Shown one piece after another: positions 17,344 through 25,842 of a stretch of DNA of 28,698 nt. The stretch comes from an uncultured Lachnospiraceae bacterium (GTDB lineage: Bacteria; Bacillota; Clostridia; Lachnospirales; Lachnospiraceae). Position numbers and translations under genes: made by a program. Under the pieces are notes generated by a model. The model was not told where the DNA came from. It did no database searches and worked only from the letters and a program-made list of their open reading frames with translations. The first letter of the stretch is position 1. The number at the start of each line of letters is the position of its first letter. Where the stretch lies: positions 64,696 to 93,393 of the forward strand of contig CAJTVK010000002.1 of NCBI GenBank assembly GCA_910579645.1, given 5' to 3'.

Positions 17344-17757
17344 ATGAAAAAGAAAGTAGTTATGTTATTGACAGCAGTGGCAACATGTGCAACCCTGATG
17401 ATGGCTTGCGGCAACACCGAGCAGGTTACAACCGATGATACCGCTGTAGAAGTACCTGCAGAGGATGCAAATGCAGATGCTGAAGTACCTGCAGAGGATG
17501 CAAACGCAGATGCTGAAGTACCTGCAGAAGATGCAAATGCAGATGCTGAAGCACCCGCAGAAGGTACAGAGGCAGACGCTGAAGCACCTGCAGAAGGCGC
17601 AGAGGCAGACGCAGAAACACCTGCAGAAGGCGCAGAGGCAGACGCAGAAACACCTGCAGAAAATGCAGAAGCAGAAACCGAAGCACCTGCAGAGGATGCA
17701 GAAGCAGATGCGGCAGCAGAAGATGCAGAGGCAGACGCTGAAACAAAAGCAGAATAA
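17344..17757 (+). CDS. Acidic repeat lipoprotein
   Basis: 137-aa predicted surface lipoprotein. A KKK start and hydrophobic stretch lead to Cys22 (LMMACGN), a plausible lipobox. Nearly all the rest is tandem 11-residue units of the form [VAT]PAE[DGN]A[NE]A[DE][AT]E: seven full copies from residue 37, then two shortened ones. After the signal peptide there is a single Lys and no aromatic residue or Cys, so the mature chain is strongly acidic and likely an extended, Pro-spaced stalk with no folded domain. Function unknown; cation binding, wall spacing or charge shielding are guesses. The ATG follows an excellent AGGAGG site and the frame ends in two TAA codons. A stem-loop terminator follows. 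Confidence 0.8.
   Translation: MKKKVVMLLTAVATCATLMMACGNTEQVTTDDTAVEVPAEDANADAEVPAEDANADAEVPAEDANADAEAPAEGTEADAEAPAEGAEADAETPAEGAEADAETPAENAEAETEAPAEDAEADAAAEDAEADAETKAE
17452..17742 (+). repeat. 33-bp in-frame tandem repeats
   Basis: About nine units of 33 bases, each carrying a CTGCAG core except the last, encode the 11-residue repeats of the acidic lipoprotein. The first three units differ by only a few silent changes, while later ones diverge. Length change by slippage or recombination would keep the frame. Confidence 0.92.
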
Positions 17758-17787
17758 TAATCTTACGGAAATAGAATCGAAAAACAG

Positions 17788-17821
17788 AACCGCCTGTCAC
17801 GGGAAACCGTGGCAGGCGGTT
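17788..17821. terminator. Bidirectional terminator
   Basis: A 15-bp stem (17788-17802 with 17807-17821, one G-U pair) closed by a GAAA tetraloop. T-rich tails lie on both sides (TGCATTTTCC on plus; CTGTTTTTCG on minus). It separates the convergent acidic-lipoprotein and SGNH-like genes. Confidence 0.9.
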
Positions 17822-17836
17822 TCTGCATTTTCCGTT

Positions 17837-18961
17837 TTATAGTCCGTAATCCACCTTGATCAAATCTTCATAAGGCAGCATGTATTCATTTACAATCCGG
17901 TAAGAAAGTTCCCGCATGCCGGCAAATTTGCCGGCGCAGTTTTCCTCAGTCAGCCGGTATGTCTCATTCTGCGCAATCATCTGCTCCGCCATAAAGCGGT
18001 TGATTTCCGGGGAGAAGTGCAGGGTGTCCATATAGTTTTCCAGATTGGTAATAATGTCCGTGTCGTCCTGAAAATAATACATTTCCACATTTTCATAGGT
18101 AAGCAGGGCTTCTGCTGCCTGTTCCATATTATATAGATAGGCTTCCAAGTCTCCGGTGCGGTATAAATTGTCCCAGAAAAGCATGGAATAGGCAGGGAAG
18201 AAAATCTTGAACTGCGTCTCGGGGTGATTTTCTGCCTGTGCTCGGATTAAAGCAATATTTCCGTCCAATACGTCCTGATAGTAATCTTTTTCTTTCATTG
18301 GGTCTATTTCGGCTTTGCGCATATACAGTCCTAAGGCCATATCCTGATTGAATTCTTTCCACTGCGCCCAGTTGTAAGAATTATTCTCATCATAGTCGCC
18401 GATAACGGAATTGGCAATCATATATGGAATTTTTTCCATAAGCACTCCTTTATTAAAAAGGTATTCCACATCATTGAGTAAATTCTTGTCATATAAATAC
18501 ATGGGACAGCCGGTCAGTTCAAAAGTGGGCGCGGGGTCTGCGGCAAGGGCGGAAGTGTCCATGTTATAGAACACATATTTTAAATCATGCTTTTCATACG
18601 CCGCATCCAGAAAATAGCATAAATCGGCAGTGGCTCCATAGGAGCGGATGGCCTTTATGGACTGGCAGCGGAAGCCTTCGTCAAACCAGCCATTGTAATA
18701 ATTTTCCGCTACGGAAGAACCTGCGATTACGCTGTCATAATCAAAGGTACGAAGGGAACCGATACATTGATATTCTTTGTCGGTAAGCACGGCTTTCAGC
18801 CCGAACCAAGGTTTATGATAGTGGAAGAAGGGATCCGTAAGCACCACAATGCCGCCTATGGCAATCATGAAAATAATGCTTCTGAAAAAGAAGCTTTTCA
18901 GGAAGCTTTGGACGGAATCCTGTTTTTGTATAGGGGTTGAAGATAAATTTTCAGAGGGCAT
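17837..18961 (-). CDS. Membrane-anchored SGNH-like partner of MBOAT acyltransferase
   Basis: 374-aa protein with one N-terminal membrane segment (about 26-42) and an extracellular SGNH-hydrolase-like domain. The block I motif is AGSS with Ser82/Ser83, and the distant Asp312-x-x-His315 (DTLHF) is a typical block V catalytic pair. Such proteins (DltD and AlgX/AlgJ are known analogues) work with MBOAT proteins to place acyl groups on a surface polymer. The MBOAT gene lies immediately upstream, 56 bases from this start, so they form an operon. The frame extends to a GTG at 18988, but AAAGGA is correctly spaced only for the ATG at 18961. The acceptor polymer is not known. It ends 16 bases from a shared terminator. 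Confidence 0.82.
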   Translation of the reverse strand: MPSENLSSTPIQKQDSVQSFLKSFFFRSIIFMIAIGGIVVLTDPFFHYHKPWFGLKAVLTDKEYQCIGSLRTFDYDSVIAGSSVAENYYNGWFDEGFRCQSIKAIRSYGATADLCYFLDAAYEKHDLKYVFYNMDTSALAADPAPTFELTGCPMYLYDKNLLNDVEYLFNKGVLMEKIPYMIANSVIGDYDENNSYNWAQWKEFNQDMALGLYMRKAEIDPMKEKDYYQDVLDGNIALIRAQAENHPETQFKIFFPAYSMLFWDNLYRTGDLEAYLYNMEQAAEALLTYENVEMYYFQDDTDIITNLENYMDTLHFSPEINRFMAEQMIAQNETYRLTEENCAGKFAGMRELSYRIVNEYMLPYEDLIKVDYGL

Positions 18962-19017
18962 ATAAAATCCTTTCTGCTTTTCAGGCACGCCGCTTTCTGC
19001 GGTATCCGGCTTAAACG

Positions 19018-20514
19018 TTAGAAATTAAAGTAAATAAAAGTGCTGACCTGTGAAAAAGAAATCAGCGACCATAAGAAGACTATCACAATATACCAACAAA
19101 AACGGGAATTGTAATTGGCAGCTTCCACGATTTCCAAGGCGTTTTTTCTTGTCATAATAAAGCCGCTGACGGCAAGCAGCAGGATAAGCACGGCAATGTA
19201 AGCCGCCGGCAATATGCCGGGAGCAGTCATGGTAATTATCTGTTTTATGATATAGAATTCGGGGATGTCCATAGTTGCCGCCAGTTTATAAATATATCCG
19301 GTATTCCGGAAGGAAAACAGATTTTTAAACATCTGGAAAGCATAGGCCATATTTTCGCTGCGGAAAAAGAAGAGCGAAAGGTTGAAAAAGGAAAAAGTAA
19401 AAAACCACCCCAGCCATCGGGGGATTTGCAGCCGGGCGGTTTTCCTATCCCCGCTGTCTTTGATGCCCACAATTCCCAAGTTATCCCATACTACCAACAG
19501 TCCCTGCATAGTGCCCCAGGCCACATAGGTCCAGTTGGCTCCGTGCCACAGGCCGCTCAAGGCAAAAATCGCCATGGTATTGCATATGGTTCTGGCTTTT
19601 CCGCGTTTGCTGCCTCCCAGCGGAATATATACATATGTGACGAAAAAACGTGAGAGGGTCATATGCCAGCGCTGCCACAGTTCTTTTACGGAGCAGGCTT
19701 TATAAGGCGAATTGAAATTTACGGGCAGCACGATATTGAACATATAACCCAGTCCCATTGCCATATCGCTGTAACCGCTGAAATCAAAATAAATCTGAAA
19801 GGTATAGGCGAGGATTACCAAAAGCGTGGAGGGGGAGTCCAGAAAATATGTCTGCGTAAAGCCGAAGTTCGTGGCAAAGGCCAGTGTGTCCGCCAGTAAA
19901 ACTTTTTTCCCCAATCCCAATATAAACAGGGATAGGCCTTTTGCAAAATGCGAAGGGGAAAAAACTCTTTTGGCCGTATCTTCAAACTGAGGAATAATTT
20001 CTTTATATAAAACAATCGGGCCGGCAATCAGCTGCGGAAAAAAAGTGACAAAAGTAATATAATCCGTGAAGGGGTAATGTTCCGCCCTGCCGGTACAGCG
20101 GTCGATAACAAAGGACAGCTGCTGAAAGGTAAAAAAACTGATGCCCAAGGGCAGCAGGATATGTTTCAGATGGAAATCCGAACGGAACAGGAAGTTAATG
20201 TTCTCAATAAAAAAGTCATAGTACTTAAAATAAAAAAGAATCCCCAAGTTTATGCCGATGCCGGCCGCCAGTCCGATGCGGTTGGTCAGTTTCGTCCGGG
20301 AAAACTTCATCATATAGCTTAATAAATAGTTGACAAGAATGCTGGCAACAATAATCAACAGATAGTAAGTGTTGAAATACCCGTAGAACCAAAGTGACAT
20401 TCCGGAAAGGAATATCTGCGCCAGACGGTATTTTTCAAACCTGTTTAGTGTATACCAGCCCAAAAGTGCGGCAGGCAGAAATATAAAAATAAATATATAG
20501 GAATTAAAAAGCAT
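19018..20514 (-). CDS. MBOAT family O-acyltransferase (AlgI/DltB-like)
   Basis: 498-aa polytopic membrane enzyme that would pass an acyl group (often acetyl) across the membrane for attachment to a polysaccharide or teichoic-acid-like polymer. Many hydrophobic segments run the full length. The MBOAT signature is clear: FQIYFDFSGYSDMAMG, then LWQRWHMTLSRFF with His284, and the catalytic-type His324 in LSGLWHGANWTY. Length matches AlgI-like members (about 460-520 aa). The SGNH-like partner follows 56 bases downstream. A promoter candidate lies about 100 bases upstream. The ATG at 20514 begins directly at the first membrane helix, as is normal in this family. Confidence 0.94.
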   Translation of the reverse strand: MLFNSYIFIFIFLPAALLGWYTLNRFEKYRLAQIFLSGMSLWFYGYFNTYYLLIIVASILVNYLLSYMMKFSRTKLTNRIGLAAGIGINLGILFYFKYYDFFIENINFLFRSDFHLKHILLPLGISFFTFQQLSFVIDRCTGRAEHYPFTDYITFVTFFPQLIAGPIVLYKEIIPQFEDTAKRVFSPSHFAKGLSLFILGLGKKVLLADTLAFATNFGFTQTYFLDSPSTLLVILAYTFQIYFDFSGYSDMAMGLGYMFNIVLPVNFNSPYKACSVKELWQRWHMTLSRFFVTYVYIPLGGSKRGKARTICNTMAIFALSGLWHGANWTYVAWGTMQGLLVVWDNLGIVGIKDSGDRKTARLQIPRWLGWFFTFSFFNLSLFFFRSENMAYAFQMFKNLFSFRNTGYIYKLAATMDIPEFYIIKQIITMTAPGILPAAYIAVLILLLAVSGFIMTRKNALEIVEAANYNSRFCWYIVIVFLWSLISFSQVSTFIYFNF

Positions 20515-20892
20515 TTTTGGGAGCCTTTCTTTCGTTAGTGTTTTAGCTTCAAGCCAATGCTGTTAAGTTAAGTTTCGGTCAGCTTCCAGCTTCATGACAT
20601 TGACTTGAAACAGTATAACATAATTTTGCCTATCTGAAAATCTTTTAACCATAAATAATTATGAGCGGAAGCAGATATTTCTATACGATGGGGGAATTAC
20701 GTTTTTTCCGTGTCAAATGCAAAGTCAATTCTTAACAGTTCTTAAGTAAACCGAAAAAAGGGATAAACCGTAGGAATTGGGAAATAATGATAATGATGTA
20801 ATACGGATCTTGTGCGGAGGGGTTGTTCCGGACACTGTGAGGACGGGCGCTGTGCCGGCAGAAGGTATGCGGAATCGGAATAGGAGGGAATT
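20515..20892. other. Divergent intergenic region, MBOAT / DUF4358
   Basis: 378-bp gap. The left half carries the minus-strand MBOAT promoter (20612-20640) and a leader of about 95 bases. The right half has no confident plus-strand promoter; AT-rich stretches near 20720-20800 could serve. No small open frame with a ribosome site is evident. Confidence 0.45.
20612..20640 (-). promoter_or_regulatory. Promoter candidate for the MBOAT operon
   Basis: On the minus strand TTTTCA (20640-20635), a 17-base spacer and TATACT (20617-20612): 4 of 6 and 5 of 6 to the sigma-A consensus, with spacing ideal for it. Confidence 0.6.
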
Positions 20893-21543
20893 ATGAGAAT
20901 ACGGATAGTAACGATGACATTTATTTTGACGATGACATTATGGGCGTTTGCGGCTCCGATGCTGACCGGCTGCGGGGAAGGGGAAATATTTAATTCCAAT
21001 ACAAACAGCGTGGAAAATGTCAGAAGAAGCGGTGGGGAAGGCACTAGAATACAGGAGGATGCAGGCAGCGGCTATATTTTGATGGATATGATACGGGCAG
21101 AAGTGGTGGGGATTTTAGGTGAAAATTATTGGCCGGATAAATTGCTGTCAAAAGAGGAGCTGGAGACGGAAACGGGCATCGGGGAAAATCTGTATGAAGA
21201 ATTCATGGCGGAAAAGCAGAACGTGGAGACGGATATTGACATGATGATTATTGTTAAGGTTAAGCCGGAACATATGGCTGAGGTGGAGAAGCTGCTGAAC
21301 GGATATAGGGATTCCCTGCTGGTAAAATACCGGGAAAGACCGCAGGAGTTGGGAAAGGCGGCAGCCTCCAGAATCGAAATCATTGATCAGTATATCTGCT
21401 TTGTTCAGCTGGGGGCGGATACGACGGCAGCTGCGGAGTCCGGGGACGAGGATGTGCTGAACCAGTGTCAGCAGGAAAACGAAAGGGCGGTGGATATGAT
21501 AGAACGGACGATTTACGATGCCCTATTGAGTTCGGGCAGATGA
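20893..21543 (+). CDS. DUF4358-type lipoprotein
   Basis: 216-aa predicted surface lipoprotein with a hydrophobic start and lipobox LTGC (Cys27). A short polar linker leads to a domain of about 120 residues containing the pattern seen in DUF4358: an acidic loop with a short Tyr/Glu helix (ENLYEEF), the strand VETDIDMMIIVKVKPE, a helix ending in LLNGYRDSL, and a later strand IIDQYICFVQLG. The family has no established activity. Similar genes often lie near MBOAT/SGNH genes in Clostridia (from memory, not checked), and here the gene is divergent from such a pair. The start has a strong AGGAGGG site. The C-terminal tail is Glu/Gln-rich. The end of the gene contains a promoter for the downstream genes. 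Confidence 0.75.
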   Translation: MRIRIVTMTFILTMTLWAFAAPMLTGCGEGEIFNSNTNSVENVRRSGGEGTRIQEDAGSGYILMDMIRAEVVGILGENYWPDKLLSKEELETETGIGENLYEEFMAEKQNVETDIDMMIIVKVKPEHMAEVEKLLNGYRDSLLVKYRERPQELGKAAASRIEIIDQYICFVQLGADTTAAAESGDEDVLNQCQQENERAVDMIERTIYDALLSSGR

Positions 21544-21554
21544 TAAGGTATAAT
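21526..21554 (+). promoter_or_regulatory. Internal promoter upstream of the VWA-like gene
   Basis: TTGAGT (21526-21531), 17 bases, TATAAT (21549-21554), spanning the stop codon of the DUF4358 gene. It should allow the VWA-like, HAD and DUF362 genes to be expressed apart from the lipoprotein, starting near 21561. Confidence 0.7.
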
Positions 21555-21629
21555 GAATGCAAGCAATGTTCTGACACGCAACGGAAGAAGGATGCCGCCG
21601 GAAGGGCAATGACGATAGGAGGAGAGGAA

Positions 21630-22175
21630 ATGGCATTTGGCCTTACCGAGAAAATGCAGATAAAGAACGCCATGGAGAAAGTGCTTCATGTACCCGGCAA
21701 TTATGCAGGAGGCACTTTGGAAATGGCCATGGTATTCGACGGAAATCTGACAGAAGAATGTGCGCGGCAGGCAGGGGCGGACATGGCAGCTTTGCTGAAA
21801 TCCCACAGCGAAATATTCCGCAATGTGAGGCTGAATGTCATATGCTGGGAAGGGGATGACGAACTGGTCAAGGAACTGTCTTCGCTCCCTCTTTTGCAGA
21901 TGGGAAGAGCCTTGGGCGGATTCCGGCATGCGGGAAAGAGGAAACGGCCGGAACTGCTGGCGGGATGTCTGAAGAAGTTTTATGCCCGTTCCAAAATAAT
22001 TCTGTTATTTACGGACGGGAACTGCCGGGTAGAAGATGAAAGGCTGTTCCGGGAGAATATGCATCCGTTCTTATATCGGAAATTGGTGATTCTGCAGATA
22101 TGCAGGGACGGGCAGGGGGCGGAACAGGGGTCTGTGAAGGTACATATGGGGATGGAGAAAGGTTGGATGTTATGA
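21630..22175 (+). CDS. VWA-like protein of unknown function
   Basis: 181-aa soluble protein. The fold suggestion comes from alternating hydrophobic strands and helices like a von Willebrand A domain: a first strand ending in Asp37 (MVFDGNLT), where a MIDAS site would read DxSxS, and a later strand ending LLFTDG (Asp129). The Ser residues of a standard MIDAS are replaced (Asn39, Thr41), so metal binding is doubtful. I do not recognise a named family. The frame extends upstream to 21465 inside the DUF4358 gene, but a perfect AGGAGG lies 7 bases before the ATG at 21630, and the promoter at 21526-21554 excludes the earlier start. It overlaps the HAD gene by four bases, so the two are coupled. Confidence 0.7.
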   Translation: MAFGLTEKMQIKNAMEKVLHVPGNYAGGTLEMAMVFDGNLTEECARQAGADMAALLKSHSEIFRNVRLNVICWEGDDELVKELSSLPLLQMGRALGGFRHAGKRKRPELLAGCLKKFYARSKIILLFTDGNCRVEDERLFRENMHPFLYRKLVILQICRDGQGAEQGSVKVHMGMEKGWML

Positions 22176-22834
22176 TGATAGAAGCGGTTGTATTCGACAT
22201 GGACGGAGTGCTGTTCGATACCGAAAGGATTGGATGCGAATGTTGGGAAGAGGCCGGCAGAAGGATGGAACTCGGAGATATCAGCGAGGGTGTAAAGGGA
22301 AGCATGGGGCGTAATAAGAATGACATCAGGATTCTTATGTACAGCCTTTACGGCAAAGACTTTCCCTTTGATGAATTTTACGGCCTGACGCATACGCTTA
22401 TGGAGCAGCGGATTGAGCAGGAGGGCATTCCCTTGAAAGAGGGGGTTCGGGAGATTTTGGAATATCTGAACGCAAAAGGATATAAGGTGGCGCTGGCTTC
22501 TTCCGCGGGGAGGAAGAGCGTAATGAGGAATCTGGAGCAGACGGGGCTGACGCATTATTTTCAGCAAATCATTACCGGCGATATGGTGGAGCATAGCAAG
22601 CCGGCTCCGGATATCTATGCGAAAGCCTGCGAGGCATTGGCGGTGGCTTCCGAAAATGCGGCGGCAGTGGAAGATTCGTACAACGGAATATACTCCGCTT
22701 ACCGCGCAGGAATGAAAGTCGTGATGGTGCCGGACATGGTAATGCCTACGCCGGAAATTGAGGCTATGCTGTACCGTAAATTTTCAACGCTGTCCGAAGC
22801 GTTGGACGATATGAAGAGCAAGGAAACAAAATAA
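22172..22834 (+). CDS. HAD-family hydrolase, beta-phosphoglucomutase-like
   Basis: 220-aa cytoplasmic phosphatase or phosphomutase of the haloacid dehalogenase superfamily, subfamily I with a helical C1 cap. Motif I is FDMDGVLFDTE with nucleophile Asp9 and acid/base Asp11. Motif II is the ASSA stretch, motif III the Lys in HSKPAPDIY, and motif IV the acidic VEDSYNGI. This layout matches beta-phosphoglucomutase and sugar-phosphate phosphatases; the substrate cannot be read off. The start is set at the ATG in an ATGA overlap with the VWA-like gene (a second ATG follows at once), with AGAAAGG about 9 bases ahead. The DUF362 gene follows 44 bases later. Confidence 0.88.
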   Translation: MMIEAVVFDMDGVLFDTERIGCECWEEAGRRMELGDISEGVKGSMGRNKNDIRILMYSLYGKDFPFDEFYGLTHTLMEQRIEQEGIPLKEGVREILEYLNAKGYKVALASSAGRKSVMRNLEQTGLTHYFQQIITGDMVEHSKPAPDIYAKACEALAVASENAAAVEDSYNGIYSAYRAGMKVVMVPDMVMPTPEIEAMLYRKFSTLSEALDDMKSKETK

Positions 22835-22878
22835 AGGGTATGAGTAATGATACATCGGAAAGAGAAACGGAGGAAAAA

Positions 22879-23985
22879 ATGGCAAAATCAAAAGTTTATT
22901 ACACAAACATGAAGACCTCGTTCCATGAGAATCTTCCGAAAAAACTGGAACGTCTAATTAAGACGGCGGGGATTGGGGAGATAGATTTTGACAGGAAATA
23001 TGCCGCCATTAAGATTCATTTCGGAGAGCCGGGCAATCTGGCGTACCTGCGGCCAAATTATGCGGCAGTGGTGGTGAAGGTGATTCGGGAATTGGGCGGC
23101 AAGCCGTTTCTTACGGACTGCAATACGCTGTATGTAGGCGGCAGGAAAAATGCCTTGGACCATATGGATGCCGCCTATCAGAACGGATTTTCCCCTTTTT
23201 CCACCGGATGCCATGTCATTATTGCGGACGGCCTGAAAGGGACGGATGAAGCGTTGGTGCCGGTAGAGGGCGGAGAGTATGTAAAGGAAGCCAAAATCGG
23301 CAGGGCCATTATGGATGCGGATATATTTATTACATTAAACCATTTTAAAGGCCATGAGGCAACAGGGTTCGGCGGTGCGCTGAAAAATATCGGAATGGGA
23401 TGCGGCTCCAGGGCAGGCAAGATGGAGATGCACAGCGCAGGGAAGCCTTATATCAATCAGGAAAAATGTGTAGGCTGCGGGCGTTGCATTAAAATCTGCG
23501 CCCATGACGCTCCTTCCATTACGGATAGGAAAGCTTTCATCGATCAGGAAAAATGTGTGGGCTGCGGACGCTGCATCGGAGTGTGCCCGATGGATGCGGT
23601 ATCGCCGGCGGGGGATGAGTCCAATGATATCTTGAACAGGAAAATTGCGGAGTACAGCAAAGCCGTATTGTCGGGGAGGCCTCATTTCCATATCAGCCTT
23701 GTGGTGGATGTGACGCCAAATTGCGACTGCCATGCGGAAAATGATATACCGATCGTGCCTGATGTGGGTATGTTTGCTTCTTTCGATCCGGTAGCTTTGG
23801 ACATGGCCTGTGCGGACGCGGTAAATAGACAGCCGGTTATGGCCGGCAGCCAGCTTGACCATATGCCCCATGTACATAATGACCATTTTATGGATTCCGC
23901 GCCGCAGACGAATTGGAAATCCTCCATTGAGCATGCGGTAAAAATCGGGATAGGGAATGCGGAGTACGAACTGATAGAAATATAG
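22879..23985 (+). CDS. DUF362 protein with two [4Fe-4S] ferredoxin motifs
   Basis: 368-aa cytoplasmic iron-sulfur protein. A DUF362 domain surrounds a ferredoxin-like insert in the middle carrying two CxxCxxCxxxC sets (CVGCGRCIKIC and CVGCGRCIGVC). The second is followed by the usual Pro, while the first has Ala there. DUF362 landmarks include KIHFGEPGN near the start, the LTDCNTLYVGGRKNA region, TLNHFKGHEATGFGGALKN, and a FDPVALDMACAD segment near the end. Members are common in anaerobes; electron transfer is likely but the partner is not known. The frame runs back to 22840, yet GGAGG is well placed only for the ATG at 22879. It probably ends the transcript begun at 21561. Confidence 0.88.
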   Translation: MAKSKVYYTNMKTSFHENLPKKLERLIKTAGIGEIDFDRKYAAIKIHFGEPGNLAYLRPNYAAVVVKVIRELGGKPFLTDCNTLYVGGRKNALDHMDAAYQNGFSPFSTGCHVIIADGLKGTDEALVPVEGGEYVKEAKIGRAIMDADIFITLNHFKGHEATGFGGALKNIGMGCGSRAGKMEMHSAGKPYINQEKCVGCGRCIKICAHDAPSITDRKAFIDQEKCVGCGRCIGVCPMDAVSPAGDESNDILNRKIAEYSKAVLSGRPHFHISLVVDVTPNCDCHAENDIPIVPDVGMFASFDPVALDMACADAVNRQPVMAGSQLDHMPHVHNDHFMDSAPQTNWKSSIEHAVKIGIGNAEYELIEI

Positions 23986-24080
23986 CGCCGGGTATTTGGA
24001 GGCGGGAAAAGGAGAAGGGCCATCTCTGGCAATGCGTCAGTATTCAGGAGGTGGCTTTGTTGCCGCTTAAAGGAAACTAA

Positions 24081-24109
24081 TTGTGAAACGGAGGGGGATA
24101 GGGTATAAT
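24081..24109 (+). promoter_or_regulatory. Sigma-A promoter of second AAA/nuclease cassette
   Basis: TTGTGA (24081-24086), a 17-base spacer and TATAAT (24104-24109). The start near 24116 leaves a leader of only about 26 bases before the ATG at 24142, the same compact layout as the first cassette. Confidence 0.8.
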
Positions 24110-24141
24110 ATGGAAAACGTCATTTCGACGGAGGTATGATA

Positions 24142-25842
24142 ATGAAGAAACCATTGCCGATCGGTGTTGATAATTTTCAAGAAATAATAAAAAACGGTTA
24201 CTGCTATATAGATAAGACTATGTTTATCAAAGAACTGTTGGATTTAAAAGGGAAAGTAAATTTGTTTCTCCGTCCAAGAAGATTCGGTAAGACATTAAAT
24301 TTAAGTATGCTCCGATATTTTTTTGAAGATACGGGGGATGTTAAGAAAAACGAAGAGAATAAAACGCTTTTTCAGGGCTTAAAGATTATGGAACAAGGAG
24401 AGGAATATACAGAACATCTGGGAAACTATCCGGTTATTAATCTGACGCTCAAATCGGCAAAGCAGCCTGGTTTTGAATCGGCATATAGTAAGCTGAGGAA
24501 AGCAATTGCAGACGAATTCCAACGGCATCAATATATACTGTCAAGCGAAAAAATAACCGAAGAGGATAAGGAACTCTTTCGGAAGATTGCAGGCCGTAAG
24601 GCGGAATATGACGATTATTCAGGTGCGTTGGAGTTCTTAAGCAAATGCCTTTACGAGGCGACGGATCAGAAGGCGGTTATCCTGATAGATGAATATGATG
24701 TGCCGCTTGAGAATGCTTATTTTAGAGGATTCTATGAGAAAATGGCGGATTTTATCCGCTCATTATATGAATCTGCGCTGAAGACGAATAATAATCTGCA
24801 GTTTGCAGTTATTACGGGGTGTCTGCGCATTTCAAAAGAGAGTATATTTACCGGTCTGAATCATCTGAATATTATATCCGTACTTGACAGAAGATACAGT
24901 GAGCATTTTGGCTTTACAGAGCAGGAAGTGATCCGGATGATGTCTCATTATGAAGTGGAAAGCCGTTTTTCGACGATGAAGGAATGGTATGACGGATATT
25001 TGTTTGGAGATACGGAAGTTTACAATCCTTGGAGCGTGATTAAGTATTTATATGATTTGTATTCGGATGTAGGGGCATTTCCGCATCCATATTGGATTAA
25101 TACCAGTTCCAATGACATGATAAAGGATTTGATTGCCAGAGCAGACCGGGAAACGAAAGGGCAGATTGAAACGCTTTTAGGAGGCGGGGCTTTAGATATT
25201 CAGATACATGAAGAAGTTACTTATGAGGATATGTATGGCAGTGGGGAGAATTTATGGAATTTCCTCTATTTTACAGGATACCTGACAAAAGATAGTGAGT
25301 ATTTTAAAGAATCGTCTATTTTTATACGGGTACGCATACCTAATACAGAAGTAAAAACAATTTATCAGAATACGATTTTGAATTGGCTGAAAGCCGCTAT
25401 AAAGAAAGAAGATTTCCACGATTTGTATCGGGCAATGGAAGAAGGGGATGCCCGGAGGATGACAGATATATTAAATGGCCAGCTTTTCCGTACCATCAGC
25501 TTTTATGACAGTGCGGAGAACTTTTATCATGGATTCCTGACAGGAATATTAAGCCAAAGTGAGAATTATCTGGTGAAATCGAACCGGGAGTCGGGAAATG
25601 GGCGTTCTGATATTATGGTGAAAAGCCCATCGCTGCGGGGGAGAGCGTTTGTTATGGAAGTGAAGGTTTCGGATTCTGTGGATGATTTGGAAAATGATGC
25701 AAAGAAGGCGCTGAAGCAGATTTATGATAAAAGTTATATGGAGGAACTGCGTGCGGAAGGGTATCGTAAGATTGATTGTTATGGAGTGTCATTCTTCCGG
25801 AAGGATTGTGAAGTCTGCTTTGGGGGAAAAGAAGAATTCTAG
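24142..25842 (+). CDS. AAA-ATPase-like / PD-(D/E)XK nuclease-like protein, copy 2
   Basis: 566-aa paralogue of the protein at 14207. The variant P-loop is again RPRRFGKT with Lys50-Thr51, at the same residue numbers. Walker B is VILIDEYDVP (Asp183-Glu184). The C-terminal nuclease-like core has Asp490 (GRSD) and Glu506-x-Lys508 (MEVKV). Shared landmarks include YIDKT near the start, RISKESIFTGLNHLN, WYDGY-FG...YNPWS and NRESG-GR. Outside these motifs the two differ widely, so they are old paralogues or separate arrivals, not a recent duplication. It is more AT-rich than copy 1. The ATG at 24142 is preferred over 24136, because GGAGG would be only one base from the latter. Its stop codon TAG runs into an 82-bp palindrome. 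Confidence 0.88.
   Translation: MKKPLPIGVDNFQEIIKNGYCYIDKTMFIKELLDLKGKVNLFLRPRRFGKTLNLSMLRYFFEDTGDVKKNEENKTLFQGLKIMEQGEEYTEHLGNYPVINLTLKSAKQPGFESAYSKLRKAIADEFQRHQYILSSEKITEEDKELFRKIAGRKAEYDDYSGALEFLSKCLYEATDQKAVILIDEYDVPLENAYFRGFYEKMADFIRSLYESALKTNNNLQFAVITGCLRISKESIFTGLNHLNIISVLDRRYSEHFGFTEQEVIRMMSHYEVESRFSTMKEWYDGYLFGDTEVYNPWSVIKYLYDLYSDVGAFPHPYWINTSSNDMIKDLIARADRETKGQIETLLGGGALDIQIHEEVTYEDMYGSGENLWNFLYFTGYLTKDSEYFKESSIFIRVRIPNTEVKTIYQNTILNWLKAAIKKEDFHDLYRAMEEGDARRMTDILNGQLFRTISFYDSAENFYHGFLTGILSQSENYLVKSNRESGNGRSDIMVKSPSLRGRAFVMEVKVSDSVDDLENDAKKALKQIYDKSYMEELRAEGYRKIDCYGVSFFRKDCEVCFGGKEEF

Noticed and set aside
17452..17742. Possible CRISPR-like periodic array
   Set aside because: The units are contiguous in-frame coding repeats with no unique spacers, and no cas genes are near.
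17426..17842. Open frames on both strands across the acidic repeats (Met/Gln/Lys-rich and Leu/His-rich chains)
   Set aside because: They are the out-of-frame readings of the 33-bp repeat; the lipoprotein frame has the signal peptide, ribosome site and double stop.
18962..18988. GTG at 18988 as start of the SGNH-like gene
   Set aside because: It has no ribosome site, whereas AAAGGA is properly spaced before ATG 18961, and the extension adds nothing domain-like.
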